Of a stretch of DNA of 64,000 nt, positions 33,958-45,183 are shown piece by piece. A program made the position numbers and the translations under genes. This stretch comes from Limnomonas spitsbergensis (lineage: Eukaryota > Chlorophyta > Chlorophyceae > Chlamydomonadales): the NCBI GenBank assembly GCA_037349105.1, contig JAYJMM010000041.1, positions 9,050,501 through 9,114,500 of the forward strand, given 5' to 3'. The notes under the pieces are model-generated. The model did not search any database. It saw only the letters and a program-made list of their open reading frames with translations, and was not told the origin of the DNA. Within the stretch, counting starts at the first letter, position 1. Every line of letters starts with the position of its first letter.

Positions 33958-36629
33958 TCATGAGCTAGCCATATTGCGAGCCCTAGTGACGGTGCACTGA
34001 TTGTGCACCAAGGCAATACCCATCCTGGATCCCCTGGTTGGGCTCGTGCTACCATGCAAATGATGAACAGAGTTGACGTTGGCGATAGTGACACCAGAGA
34101 GCTTTATTTTCACCATGCAGCAGTCGAGGACAAAGCATCCACCATTGGCGTGCGCATCTTCACTCCACATGATGATTGTACCAGCACTTTGGTCGCGCTC
34201 GTCGATGTGGGAAACGAGAGAAGCATTGCGAGTCAAATGCGCTGATGAGAAAGGAATACGCACACTCGGCAATCGGAATTCTCCAATACCTGAGCAAGCG
34301 TCCTCATGGAATCTCACCATGTTGGGCATGACGCGGGCCATTTCGTTCAACACAGGGTTCATGACACTTGCCAACCCGTCAGCCTGTCCTGACCGGCTCC
34401 CCTTGTATGCCTCCACGTTTCCCTCCCGATGCTGTCCCTGCAAAGCAAAGAACGTGGCAGTGGATAGTTGCAGGAGGGGGGTGCAAGTCAATAAACCCAG
34501 GTCGAAAGGCGGTCACAGAAAGAGTAGCATTCGGGTGTCTCAACCAAAGAGTCGTGTTAACATATTGCGGGACTTGCAGAGTGTGCACCGCCCGTATCCC
34601 CTAATAAAAAAAAAACGACACACTGAGACACGTGGTGCAGTCATACGCACACAACAGTCCAAGATATAGATATATCAGATTGCATGCATGTAGAGCGAGA
34701 GCAATTTCAGTTTTGAGCCGTTGGCGTCTTGCATTATTAGGCATGACACTTAAAGACAAGAATAAGGTCCGACAAGTCGAGACCATGCTTTCATTAAATT
34801 AGCAAAACGATGGTGGTCTAAACTCACGCTATGACAGTTGGCAGAAAATCCCAAGTTCAGGATGTTACAATCTCGTGCCTTGTTTTCCGTCACATGACCG
34901 GCCTCCTCGCCTGTCCTGTATATGGCGTGCAGGCTCTCGTACGATGTATCCTGCCCCCTATTTGTCATAGAAATAGCAGGAGATTATTGGCTACCATAAT
35001 GTGGAGTGTCCAGAGAGGTCCACAGAGCAAGTACAGGACCAGGTATGTAACCATGGTAAACAATTCGGCATCATATGTCCCGTACATGTTCCTTACGGCA
35101 ACATCAGGTCGGACGACAAGCGACAGAGAAAGGACGATCCAAAGGCCTGATAGACACCCGATCAGTGTCAAGCGTCAGCATAACAGCATAAGCATTGGGG
35201 TATCCAAGCGTCAGCATAACAGCATAATCATTGGGGTATCCAAGCGTCAGCATAACAGCATTAGCACTGGGGTATCCAGGCATCCATGTATCAGCACTGG
35301 TGCATCCAGGAATTAGCATAAGCATTGGGACATCAAGGCATCTGCATTGCGGCACTAGCTCGTTGTTCTGACTATGGCTCGTGTCACTGACTCGAGATCT
35401 CAGATTTGACTGAAGACGGTAAAGACTTACCAGCTTGTCTCCTGACGTGTTGACGTCGTTACCATCTCCTCCCATCGTCCATTCGAGGATGGCACTCCCA
35501 GCACTAGGTCTAGGGGTGCCTCGCCTAGCATAGACTTGGTGACTACTGAAGATTTCTGCCCTGGAAGTTACATCCTGCAGGTGTAGGTGATGAGAGCTTA
35601 GGCATTGTCATGAACACAACAAAGTTTATGAGTTAAAATAGGTGACTATCCTTGACCAGTCATGGATGTATTTAGCATTTGAGCAAAATGTGGGAGGCAT
35701 GATTACTTGCAACCCCTCAGCACTGCCCTGTATCTCGTGGGAACTACAATCCAACCCATAGACACTTACCTCAAGCCTGGCATAGGCACTACGCTCTTCC
35801 CCACAGGCATTACCCTCTAGTGTAATCTTGCCTCACCTTTGCCAAACTGTTCAAGCGATCCCTCTCACTGACCAAGGCTTGGTGAAACACATCCTATGGG
35901 GATTAAAGGAAGGGACAGTCATGCAAGTTTGTCGGAGTTTGGGCATGTTAATGATGCATGGCACCTACCTTACACCTCACAATCTTTGCCGTGGCTCGGC
36001 TCACGCGACCGTAGCACTCTTCGGCTGACTCAAATTGTAGGACTTGCCAAACCTTTTGCTGGGTCTCCTACATGGAAGGGGGGTCCATATACGAAGTTGT
36101 ATACTGGTACTCACTGGTCACACAAATTTGCAAGTTAAGCACTCTCCATGCACCGAAACACTGCCCAGCCCCATCCCACCATGCCCCCTGTTTCTGGCAA
36201 GGCCATGCAATGACTCCAAGCAAGACCGGTCCACACATGATAACGAAAATGTGCTACCTGTGTCAGCAGGCCGAACAGACTCTTGATGTCAACACTCCCC
36301 AATCTTGTAACCAGGATGCATGGTGCACGTGTCTCCACCGACCTTCGTGGACACAGAGCGAACGAGGTGAGGCCACGAGTGGTGTTAAAGGCGTGGCACA
36401 AATCTGAATTGCACACACGCACACACACACACACCAGTATGGAAACAGGAAATGTCTGGTGCTCCCCAGCTGCTGCTGCACTAAGGGCCGACCTCAGCAG
36501 ATAAAATAGGACGTAGATGTACGCGTCGAACATGACGTCCAGCTGACGGTGTTGTGTGCCGTAGGCTGGGAAGTCTGACGTGATCGACCACCCTCCCGCG
36601 GTCATGGCGACCGAAGGTATCGAGCTCAT
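33958..36629 (-). CDS. Spliced gene with C-terminal 2-oxoglutarate/Fe(II) dioxygenase-like domain
   Basis: On the minus strand the last exon (about 34437-33958) encodes NASLVSHIDERDQSAG, then ANGGCFVLDCCMVKIKLSG, then VNSVHHLHGSTSPTRGSR and ALVHN. The HxD, the distal H (HHLHG) and the following Arg fit the double-stranded beta-helix of 2OG-Fe(II) oxygenases. The family could be TET/JBP-like or prolyl-hydroxylase-like; I cannot choose. Upstream exons supported by splice sites and phase are 34957-34828 (GQDTSYESLHAIYRTGEEAG), 35574-35431 (DVTSRAEIFSSHQVYARR), 35893-35837 (DVFHQALVSERDRLNSLAK) and 36067-35981 (ETQQKVWQVLQFESAEECYG). Less certain ones lie near 36265-36305 and 36350-36405, and a possible first exon starts at 36629 (MSSIPSVAMTAGG). 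Some internal junctions (34440-34600, 35050-35120) are unresolved, so the gene may be damaged. It converges on the transposase-like gene across the 94-bp array. Confidence 0.5.
35165..35320. repeat. 37-bp tandem repeat in an intron (about 4 units)
   Basis: Unit: AAGCGTCAGCATAACAGCAT followed by AAGCATTGGGGTATCC. Two units are nearly identical, and the later units decay (GTATCAGCACTGGTGCATCC). It lies in an intron of the dioxygenase-like gene. Confidence 0.7.
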
Positions 36630-36639
36630 TTTGTATTTA

Positions 36640-37100
36640 ATAATAGGAAGGGTGGAAGAAAAAATGCGTCTAATGGATACAGAGTTTGTGTGTGGGGGCT
36701 AACGTGCAGCACACCAGAGAGGTCGTGAAACCCAGGATTGTGGTCATGAATCACACGTTCGAAGTAGTCGTTTCCCTGACTAGATTGGATTACGGCCGCA
36801 ATAACTCATGCGTAAAAATTCTACAAAATGCCCCCTCCTCTTCCGGCCCGCCGTCCCACTTCAACCAAAATAGTGTGACATGACAATGTCAAGACACATC
36901 ACACTATTTATAAGCACTGGAGTCATGGGTCCATGAGTTCACAATTCTTGTTTGCCTCTGTCCCTGACTATCGGTTGATGCTAAGGTACATTCCAATGAT
37001 TGTCTCGTGATGACGTCGACTTATTCTTAGCCGTAATCCTAGTTCACTCCGAAATAGCGAATCCACATGCATTCCTCATCCTCAGTCGGGTTGGAGTAAG
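36640..37100. other. No gene recognised; probable upstream region of the dioxygenase-like gene
   Basis: No domain recognised in either strand. Position directly 5' of the putative first exon at 36629 suggests promoter sequence, without identifiable boxes. Confidence 0.3.
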
Positions 37101-37104
37101 TCAC

Positions 37105-37270
37105 ATGTCTAGACTAAAAAAATGCTGGGCCGCATGGGCGCCCAAAGGAGACATGAGGCACGAGGTGAGAGGATAGGAGGAGAGGGGCAGAGGAGAGAAG
37201 GAAAGAGCCCACCCCAATCCAAGGGAAAGGAAGTCCATAGGGTCCCCAGCCCCTCCAGAGTCTAGTCCTA
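37105..37270 (-). mobile_element. LINE-like 3' terminal block, copy g
   Basis: Plus strand has CTGGGCCGCATGGGCGCCCA followed by A/G-rich sequence, the reverse complement of the family terminus. Only the extreme 3' end is recognisable. Confidence 0.3.
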
Positions 37271-37699
37271 AATTAGAGAGATCGTACATACAAACTATTC
37301 CGAAGATTCCGAAGACAGTCCTCAAGGTTTGAGGGTTGACGAGTACAAGGGCCCGAAGAGTAGCGCATACAGCAACACTGAAACCAAATTCAGGGGGTAC
37401 AAGGGTTGAGGTTCAAGTCATGTCAACCTCCAAGTAGTGCCTACAACAGGAATGAGACCGGCGTCAAAGTACTAATGCAATGTACCCCTAGACTTAGGGC
37501 CTGAATCCTTCACTCTATATCCGTAACTGCCCTCGAGTAAGAGACAATCAAGCATTATACACGTGGGCGTCGAGTCCACACTGAGAGACATGACGCGTGG
37601 ACGCCAAGAAACGTAGCACATGTTTCATGATCCAAGCAGGAGCATTCTAATTCACATAAAAGCACTCTAGGACTTCATGAGTTGCCGAAGTAAGGTGCG

Positions 37700-37980
37700 G
37701 GTATAGGTACACGTGGTAGTCCAGCTGGGATTGCGCATTTTGCTAGGACTGGGGGCCCATCTCGATGTGCATGTGCACAACGTGGCGTCCTTGCACACAC
37801 CCATGGCCTCTCTTTCCTGTCAAAGGCATCAGGAGTTGAAAGAAAGGAAGCTGTGGAGGTTTCTGAAGTCTGTCATGAGAGGGCAACGGATGAAATTCCA
37901 GGGTGCTAAATTGCAGGGTACCAAAGGCCAGGGCAACCAATTCCAGAATGCGAGGAGACGCTTTATCAGTGGGTATCTTT
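37700..37980 (+). repeat. Dispersed repeat, copy 1 (pair with 39470-39715)
   Basis: Shares ACGTGGTAGTCCAGCTGGGA, TTGCTAGGACTGGGGG and CATGGCCTCTCTTTCCTGTC with 39470-39715. Both encode a related basic peptide (ASLSCQRHQELKERKLWRFL here, ASLSCQRHQEVKEKKL there). Probably fragments of one transposable element. Confidence 0.6.
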
Positions 37981-38039
37981 GCTCAACCCTCAACTAACCC
38001 CCCCCCCAATTTAGCATGAAATCTTGTCGAATTCCCGGC

Positions 38040-38400
38040 CTGTAGGTTTCACATGTATGGTTCAGGGTTCAGAATGACAGATAAACCTACCCTCAGGTAT
38101 TGGATGTATGGGTTCAGGGTTAAATGATATTTTGTGACCTGTCCCTAGACTGTATTGTGTGTGCAGGTCAGGGATCAGGATTACAGATTACACACCCTAC
38201 CCTCAGATATTGCGTGTGCAGCGTATCGGTGCAGGGCTATAGATTCCAAACCCTACCCCCAGGTATTGGATGTGTGGGTGCAGGATTAAGGGTTAAAATG
38301 TTCAAACCCCACCCCACCCAGATATTGTGCGCATGGGTGCATGGTGCATGGTTTTCGATGAAACATCCTCACCTATGTGAATGCATGTATGGGTGCAGGC
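38040..38400. repeat. Degenerate tandem repeat, about 60 bp
   Basis: Successive units carry CCTACCCTCAGGTATTGGAT, GTATGGGTTCAGGGTTAAA and variants. Copies at 38080, 38190, 38255 and 38315 are clearest. No coding potential. Confidence 0.45.
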
Positions 38401-39149
38401 TGGTGGCCTCTTGCCCCCCGGTGATGGCTGATATCCCGATGCCGTCACCAGCGTAATATCTTGGATGGGCGCCAGGATAGCATGCAGCCACCTGGGGTGG
38501 GGGGGGGGTCCGTGTCGAGGTTTGAGGATGGAGGGTTGAGGGTTGAATTATTATCCAGCATATACCTGGAGGGGATGCCCACCGGGCGAGACATAAATCA
38601 GGTTTTGTAGATTGCACCAGACCATCTCTCAAGGGTGGCAGGAATATGCCATCACTGGGCCGATGGGGTCAAATCTGAGTCTGGCCGACCAGCCGGGGCC
38701 CAAGCATTTGGGTCCTTGCCGCAACAGGCAAGAACCCTGTTGCGGGAAGGACCCCGGCGTCAAGGAGAATGGGGTGCTGCAACCTCCACACTTCCATGAC
38801 AACATTTCTTTTCCAGGAAACATTGTTAAGAAACATAACATGAACATGCAACCATGCTAAAAATGTCAGGGCAGTGACAAAATCGGTACACAACTCATAC
38901 CTGGCCGCGCCGACCGGTCGCGCCGACCGACCGGTGGTGGCAGCGGTGGTGGTGGTGGCGGTGACTCTGACTACGACGACGGCCGCTGCGACGGCAATTG
39001 CCATGAAGGTGGCGGCGGCTGCCATGGCAGCAGTGGCATAGATGTTGTCGCCGAGTGCGCCCGCACCCGTATGCGAGGCCACTGTTGCCGCCGCACCAAC
39101 TTCCTAGTAGGCGGTCCCGCTCTGTAAGTGGGGCTGTCGCCGTACGGCT

Positions 39150-39715
39150 AATGTGCAGCAGTTGAGGCTTGCCAATGCCGCCACTGATGCCGTGGCTCAG
39201 CAAGCGCTGCGCGGGGGGACCGAGACCCCTCCGGTGGGGCAGATGAGCGTTCGGCCCAGAGTGTGGCGGCGCGTGCGGCTTGGCGCGAAGCATCATCGGT
39301 TTTTGGTTGCGTTCCAAGCTGACAATGTGCCTGCCAAGCAGCTTGGCATGCAGAATTTGACGAGCGCCAAAAGCACCCAGTCCTGTTGGAGGAGCTGGAG
39401 CGCGTGAGCAGGGAGATGAGAGACGACGGGTGTGAAGTAGGGCAAGGACAGCTGGCTGAGGTAGTACTACACGTGGTAGTCCAGCTGGGAATGTGCATGT
39501 TGCTAGGACTGGGGGGGCGATCTTGATGTCAATGTGCACGACATGGTGCTCCTGCACACACCATGGCCTCTCTTTCCTGTCAAAGGCATCAGGAGGTGAA
39601 AGAAAAGAAACTGAGGAGTTTTCTGAAGGCTGTCATGAGAGGGCGACGGAGGAAATTCCAGTGAGCAAAATTCCAAGGTAACAAAATGCATGGTGCGATT
39701 AGACAGTTCATCAGC
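39150..39715 (+). mobile_element. Transposable-element remnant with coding fragment
   Basis: A short open stretch reads FDERQKHPVLLEELERVSRE and continues MRDDGCEVGQGQLAEV at about 39355-39460. It is followed directly by the repeat shared with 37700-37980. The helix-like peptide and junction suggest the end of an element-encoded protein. Family unknown. Confidence 0.3.
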
Positions 39716-39719
39716 AGGT

Positions 39720-41524
39720 AGTATTTGAGCTCAACCCTGAACTAAACAAAGGGCAACCCTAAACCTCGAGGAGGTCAACATGGGGCATGATAGGGTCAAG
39801 GGTTTACCAGGGCTAAGGTGCTTCACCCTGACCCCCAGCAGGTCAAGGAGGGCATGATGGGGTGTGAGAGAAAGAGTCGTTACGGGGCGGGAGAGGAAGG
39901 GTCGACAGACGGCACGCGCGGGTTAGAGGCCTGGGCTGGTTTGGGGTGCAGGTTTGGGGTGCAAATGTTGCTTGAGACTGTGTACAGGAACTCCATAGTT
40001 TTCAACTGAGTATTTTATGGGGCGTGTGCGCACTGTCATAAACGTGGCATGCTGCATGAGTGAAAGTTCAGTTGGTTGTCACACAGTATGCAAATGTGTG
40101 TCTTGGATTGCAACATACAACTTGCATGCCAAAAGTATTCCCCGCCCGAGACCCATGTCGACCCCGTCCATTTAACTGCAATGTGAGTAACAAGCTAGTC
40201 GCACTATCCAGGTTGAGATTCGCCAAGCCGGTCATGCATGCCCCGGGATCGTGCTACCAGTACGATTCTGCAGGTATTTCAGCTCGTGGGACTTGTCGCT
40301 CGTCGACGGTATCGATGTGCTGTTCGTTTGCATATTCGCCATTCGCCAATGGTTTTCTGACATGACTAAATTAACTCAAGGCCTGTAGCTGGGTGGCAAG
40401 GTACTTGGCAACATAGATGTCCTGACTCGTCGCCGATCATGAAGCATTAGAGACTAAATCTTCCGGGACGACAGCAATAATGTATTTATTAAAACCGATA
40501 GCCTACACGGTCGACACATATGCACAAATCCCCCTGTACCGTACTTCGCTCGACTGAGTCCGCACCTTTATAGCAGCTAGCGCTGCAGTAGGAGCATTGC
40601 GGGACATAATCGAACTGCATCCATGCGAAAACCTTATAAAGCTTCGTATAAAGACGTTACATGCTGAAATTGAGTCGGGTTCCGAAAACGCCCGATCCCC
40701 TGCTGCCATTCGGAAATGTACCCTAGAACACCTATGGAAGGCGGCCATGTGAACACCACAAAGCCAATGTGGAACAAAACATGGGATGGTCATGGAATCC
40801 ACTCTCAATCCACTCTTAAATAAATCCCAAATTGACAAATCTGTCCCCACGTGGATCATCTTGTGCAACTTTGGGGGTCGGACTTAGTTGCTTGTCCGCA
40901 TGCCGCTCAAAAGGCAGGGTAAGCCCGCACATACAGCAATACAGCATGACGCCACACGATCACACATATGCAGTATGCAAGCAAGAAATCAATACGGAAT
41001 CTGAGCAGTGTAAGAGCTGTTGGTGGTGCGGAATGATGCCCGAGAGCCACAAATCTGCAGTATCCAAGGAAGAAATCAATAAGCATACTACTACTCATAG
41101 TATGAGCAGAGTAAGGGCTGCTTCTGAGTCGTGCGGCATGATGTAAGGCAACCACACATCTGTAAAGTGTGACCACACGGCGAGAAGGCCATTACGCAAT
41201 AGAGGTGGCATCTGAGCGACATAGAGCGGCTAGCATCCCCTACAATAACACTTAGCAAGCAATCCCCGATCCCTCGTACATTACCTCAACCCTTGAACCA
41301 CCAGCATTCACAGAGATACATGCCTAAGTTGATAGATGTCCCGTATCCCATATTGCCGTTGTACATCTTGCCCTTGGTCGTCAAGAAAACATGATGACTT
41401 CCGGGGCGAGGTTGGCTGAGTGGCGTCCCCAATCAAGACCCAAGGGCAGATTGGAACTTTCATATTGCATGAGGTAGAGGGAAAACATAAAGGCCATATG
41501 CACCGGTGGGGCGCTGAGGAATGA
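39720..41524. other. No gene recognised
   Basis: Mixed sequence with small repeated words, for example GCAAGAAATCAATA(C/A)G and AGAGCTGTTGGTGG versus AAGGGCTGCTTCTGAG around 40975-41125, which suggests an old local duplication of about 95 bp. Nothing else supported. Confidence 0.35.
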
Positions 41525-42334
41525 TGTCACAGTATATTACCGTATACGTGACAGAACCGTTTAGACCGCAGTTAGCGGCCTCGGGGACTCCGCAGCTTCT
41601 CTGCGGAGTCTACGGATTTGAACTGAGACCTAGAAACCCGCTTACGCCGGTTGATTTGACAGATTGTACCGTATTCTGAATTGGGCCTGCCGGGTCCCTG
41701 TATCCCGGCAGTTGCCTAGGCTAACTACTTCGTCCCTTTCTAAAGGACAGACCTCTTATGTAACAAGCTCCGGCCGGCACCCAATGCATGAGGCCTGAGG
41801 TGTTCATAACGTCAGTACCTATATCAAGTCAAGACTAGCTCCGCCTCAGCTGAACTACCTGGAGACAAGTACCTCAGTAGTGAACCGAGACCCTGCCGAA
41901 GAAGAAGTACGCAGTCAACCTCCCGGCTACCTCACCGCGTGTTGCGCGGTAAGTGCCCTTAACATAGCCCAGCTGGATCGCGCCCAGACGGCCAGAAGGC
42001 CTACGCTACCATACGTCTATTGCTATACATACAAATATCCAGCTCTACTGCTTAACTCGCTGAGCACTCGCAGCCAGTGAAGAGTCACTGAGCCTGCCCG
42101 TAGGCGTCCGTCACTGCCGTGAGGAAAGAAGTCCGCCACGGACCTGAAGCGCACATCGCGTGTCCTTTAGAAAGGGACGAAGTGGATTTAGCCTGATCAG
42201 CTTGATTCGCCAATTCCTGCTAAAGGTGCTTGTGCAGCGGAATTGGAATTTTGTTTGCATGCAAACGACCTTGGACAGCGTTTGAACTGCACTTTGCTGT
42301 GGTAATCTCCAGAGAGAGATTGCCAAGTTAAACC
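41525..42334 (+). repeat. LTR-like repeat U, copy 1
   Basis: An 810-bp repeat starting TGTCACAGTATATTACCGTA and ending GCCAAGTTAAACC. It is homologous throughout to 43827-44640, to 60277-60917 (first 641 bp only) and, inverted, to 61148-61954. All four share the same outer terminus TGTCAC. Conserved inside are a 10-bp-stem hairpin (41586-41610) and a second, GC-rich stem (TGCCGGG/CCCGGCA). This copy is the left border of the retroelement cluster and is clearly diverged from copy 2. Confidence 0.8.
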
Positions 42335-43825
42335 CTGAGAATCGCTGAGCGTGGCAGCTTAGTGTTGAGTCCAGGAGAGGCTTGAAGATCTGGCTGTGGA
42401 TTTAAACACCCAGCAGATAATTACCTGTGTGACTGCAGATTGTGATCAGGTGGATCCAATCTTTCATCATTGACAGAAGTGAACTTGTGGATAGAACATC
42501 CAAGTTTGAAATCTTGTGGGTGTACCAAAGGATCCCCGCAGGGACGCAGAGCTGAGCGGACACTACGCAAGAGGCTACATCCACGCAGGGCGTGTGACAT
42601 CCACGCAGGACGTGAGACATCTAGAAGCAGCCCAGCCAGCAAGGTGGGAAGAACTGAAAAGGCGAAGGAGGATTCCGCCAGATTGAAATTAGTGAGCAGA
42701 AAAGCAGGAAGGCAAGGCCTATCCTGCATATTGCTGTACCTGCCATCCGATCTTGGCTCGCAAGCCCTCACCAGATTGCAGTAGGAACAAGGGGGCAGAA
42801 GCCTAAAGTTAGCAGATCCTGTAGGGGGTGTCGCCAGCACGCTTGCAGGACCGTGCGGTTCGTAAATTGCCTGTAGGAATGACAGACGTAGATCTAAATC
42901 CCGATAGGCACCAGCACCCTGACGCCCAACGGAGAAGTGGGCGTCTGAGGGGGCTGGAGCCGGGTGTAAACCCGATGGAAGCTAGTGATGAGCTGGCTGC
43001 AGAAGCCCTGTTGGTGGCGGCGAAGCTGGCAGGGCCAGTGGGACCGCCCGCAGGAGACAGCAAGGTGCCAGAACCGGGCCGCGTACCGCCCAGAGAGGCA
43101 GGGGCGCAGGCAGACGGCTCAGCACTAGTGTCGCACAAAGGGATCAGCCGAGGTGGGCGAGTGCCCCAATCAACCCTGGATATTCCAAGGCAAGGCCTGG
43201 AATATGCGCAGTGGTTGAGACAGGGAGGAAGAACCCCTGAGCTGACATTGGACCCGGCCGTTGAGGTGTCGCAGACCAGTGGCGCAAATCGGGACAGTGG
43301 TCCAGAAGGCGCACCAGAGCAGGACTTGCCCAGTGGGGCAGGGGCCGTGCAACGAGTCAAGAACGAGCCCGATCACGGTGATCAAGGGGCAGGCACCTCG
43401 GCAGCCCCAGAGGGGGCAGCAGAGTGCGGAAGAGCAAGAGACCTAGGCAGTGGGCCAGAATACGCGACGCAGAAGAGGCTAATGAGAGTGGCAAGTGCTG
43501 CGCAGTGCGTTAAAAAGGAGAACGGGGCGATGCCCCGTGGTGGAAGTCAGGTGATCAGGAAACCTGCAGATCTGCAGGCGGTGGGTGGAGCACAAGCCGC
43601 CACTGCGGAATGGCCCCCAGTAAAAAGGAAGGAGGATCTGGCTCAGCCAAGAGGGTGGAACAGGCTAGGGCAGTGGGCCACTGGAGTGTGGAAAACTATG
43701 ATTGGATCCACCTGATCTCAATCTGCAGTCATACAGGAATTATCTGCTGGGTGTATAAATCCACAGCCAGATCCTCAAGCCTCTCCTGGACTCAACACTA
43801 AGTTGCCGCTCTCAGTGATTCTCAG
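42335..43825 (+). mobile_element. Non-autonomous internal segment with 126-bp inverted ends
   Basis: This segment lies between U copies 1 and 2. Its first 127 bp (42335-42461, starting CTGAGAATCGCTGAG) reappear as reverse complement at 43700-43825 (ending CAGTGATTCTCAG). The left end corresponds to the leader that follows U in the large element (44641 onward). Between the arms lies a short frame homologous to the N-terminus of the large polyprotein. The arrangement U-leader-orf-inverted leader-U looks like a deletion/snap-back derivative of the large element. Confidence 0.65.
42879..43715 (+). CDS. Truncated N-terminal domain protein of the DNMT retroelement, 278 aa
   Basis: The ATG at 42879 corresponds to the start of the large polyprotein; both begin MTDVDLNPDRHQHPDAQRRS. 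An in-phase upstream ATG at 42828 exists only in this copy. The first about 90 residues are nearly identical to the large protein, then similarity falls, and it resumes weakly at RGWNRLGQWATGVWK (compare IGWTGILQWATDLWK). The frame ends inside the inverted leader repeat. No zinc knuckle, protease, methyltransferase or integrase is included. It may be a gag-like accessory or interfering product; function unknown. Confidence 0.55.
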   Translation: MTDVDLNPDRHQHPDAQRRSGRLRGLEPGVNPMEASDELAAEALLVAAKLAGPVGPPAGDSKVPEPGRVPPREAGAQADGSALVSHKGISRGGRVPQSTLDIPRQGLEYAQWLRQGGRTPELTLDPAVEVSQTSGANRDSGPEGAPEQDLPSGAGAVQRVKNEPDHGDQGAGTSAAPEGAAECGRARDLGSGPEYATQKRLMRVASAAQCVKKENGAMPRGGSQVIRKPADLQAVGGAQAATAEWPPVKRKEDLAQPRGWNRLGQWATGVWKTMIGST

Positions 43826-43826
43826 G

Positions 43827-44640
43827 TGTCACAGTATATTACAGTATACGTGACAGAACCGTTTAGACCGCAGTTAGCGTCATCGGTGACTCCGCAGCTT
43901 CTCTGCGGAGTCTTCGTATTTGAGCTGAGACCTAGAAACCCGCTTACGCAGGATAAGTTTGACAGGTTCTACCGTACTCTGTATTGGGCCTGCCGGGTCC
44001 CTGTATCCCGGCAATTGCCTTGGCTAGTTACTTCGTCCCTTTCTAAAGGACAGACCTCTATTGTAAACAAGCACCGGCCGTCATCCGTGTATGAGGCCTC
44101 TAACGTTCACATAAGTCAGTACCCTTACTCAAGTCAAGCCTAGACCAGCCCAGCTGAGATAGCTGGAGACTAGTACCACAGCCAGAGAACCGAGACCACC
44201 CTGCCGAAGCCGAAGTACGCAGTCTACGTCCCGTCTCCCTCCCCGCGTGTAGCGCGGTAAGTGCACCTTAACATAGCCCTGCTGGATCGCGCCCAGACGG
44301 CCAGAAGGCCTAAGCTACCTAAGTCAATTGCTATATACACAAATATCCACCTAGCTGCTTAACTCGAAGAGCACTCGCAGCCAGTGAATAGTCACTGAGC
44401 CTGCCCGTAGGCGTCCGTCACTGCCGTGAGGAAAGAAGTCCGCCACGGACCTGAAGCGCACCTCGCGTGTCCTTTAGAAAGGGACGAAGTAGATTTAGCC
44501 TGATCAGCTCAATTTGCCAATTCCTGCTAAAGGTGCTTGTGCAGCGAATTGGAAATTTGTTTGCATACAAACGACCTTGGACAGCATTTGAACTGCACTT
44601 TGCTGTGGTAATCTCCAGAGAGAGATTGCCAAGTTAAACT
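43827..44640 (+). repeat. LTR-like repeat U, copy 2 (probable 5' LTR of the large element)
   Basis: An 814-bp repeat with terminus TGTCACAG. Positions 43827-44467 are identical, base for base as read, to 60277-60917, an offset of 16450. Hairpin GACTCCGCAG-CTTCT-CTGCGGAGTC is at 43888-43912. An internal inverted pair (ACTTCGTCCCTTTCTAAAGG near 44029 and its complement near 44466-44488) brackets the middle of the repeat. The plus-strand 105-aa frame in it is not considered a gene. Confidence 0.75.
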
Positions 44641-45183
44641 CTGAGAATCATTGAGCGTGGCAGCTTGGTGCTGAGTCCAGAAGTGGCTTGAAGATCTGGC
44701 TGTGGATTTATACACCCAGCAGATAATTCCCTGTGTGACTGCGGATTGGGATCAGGTGGATCCAATTTCTCATCATTGACAGAAGTAAACTTGTGGATAG
44801 AACATCCAAGTTTGAAATCTTGTGGGTGTGCCAAAGGATCCCCGCAGGAACGCAGAGCTGAGCGGAAGCTACGCAAAAGGCAACATCCACGCAGGGCGTG
44901 TGACATCCACGTGGACGTGAGACATCTAGAAGCAGCCCGGCCAGCAAGGTGGGCAGAGCTGAAAGGGCGAAGGAGGATTCCGCCAGATTGCAACTAGTGA
45001 GCAGAAAAGCGGAAAGGCGAGGCCTTTCCTGCATAGTGCTGTACCTGCCATCCACTCTTGACTCGCAAAATCCTCACCAGATTGCAGTAGGAACAAGGGG
45101 GCAGAAGCCTAGCGTTAGCAGGTCTTGTAGAGGGTGTCGCCAGCACGTTTGCAGGACCGTGCGGTTCGCTAATTGCCTGTAGA
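44641..45183 (+). other. Leader of the large retroelement
   Basis: 543 bp between repeat U and the start codon of the polyprotein, homologous to 42335-42878 of the upstream derivative. Several short upstream frames start here. No primer-binding site could be assigned with confidence. The first 127 bp are the segment that is inverted at the right end of the derivative. Confidence 0.5.

Noticed and set aside
43826..44143. 105-aa frame in repeat U, repeated at 60264-60593
   Set aside because: Identical because the DNA is identical; it overlaps hairpins, is broken in the diverged U copies and lacks family resemblance.
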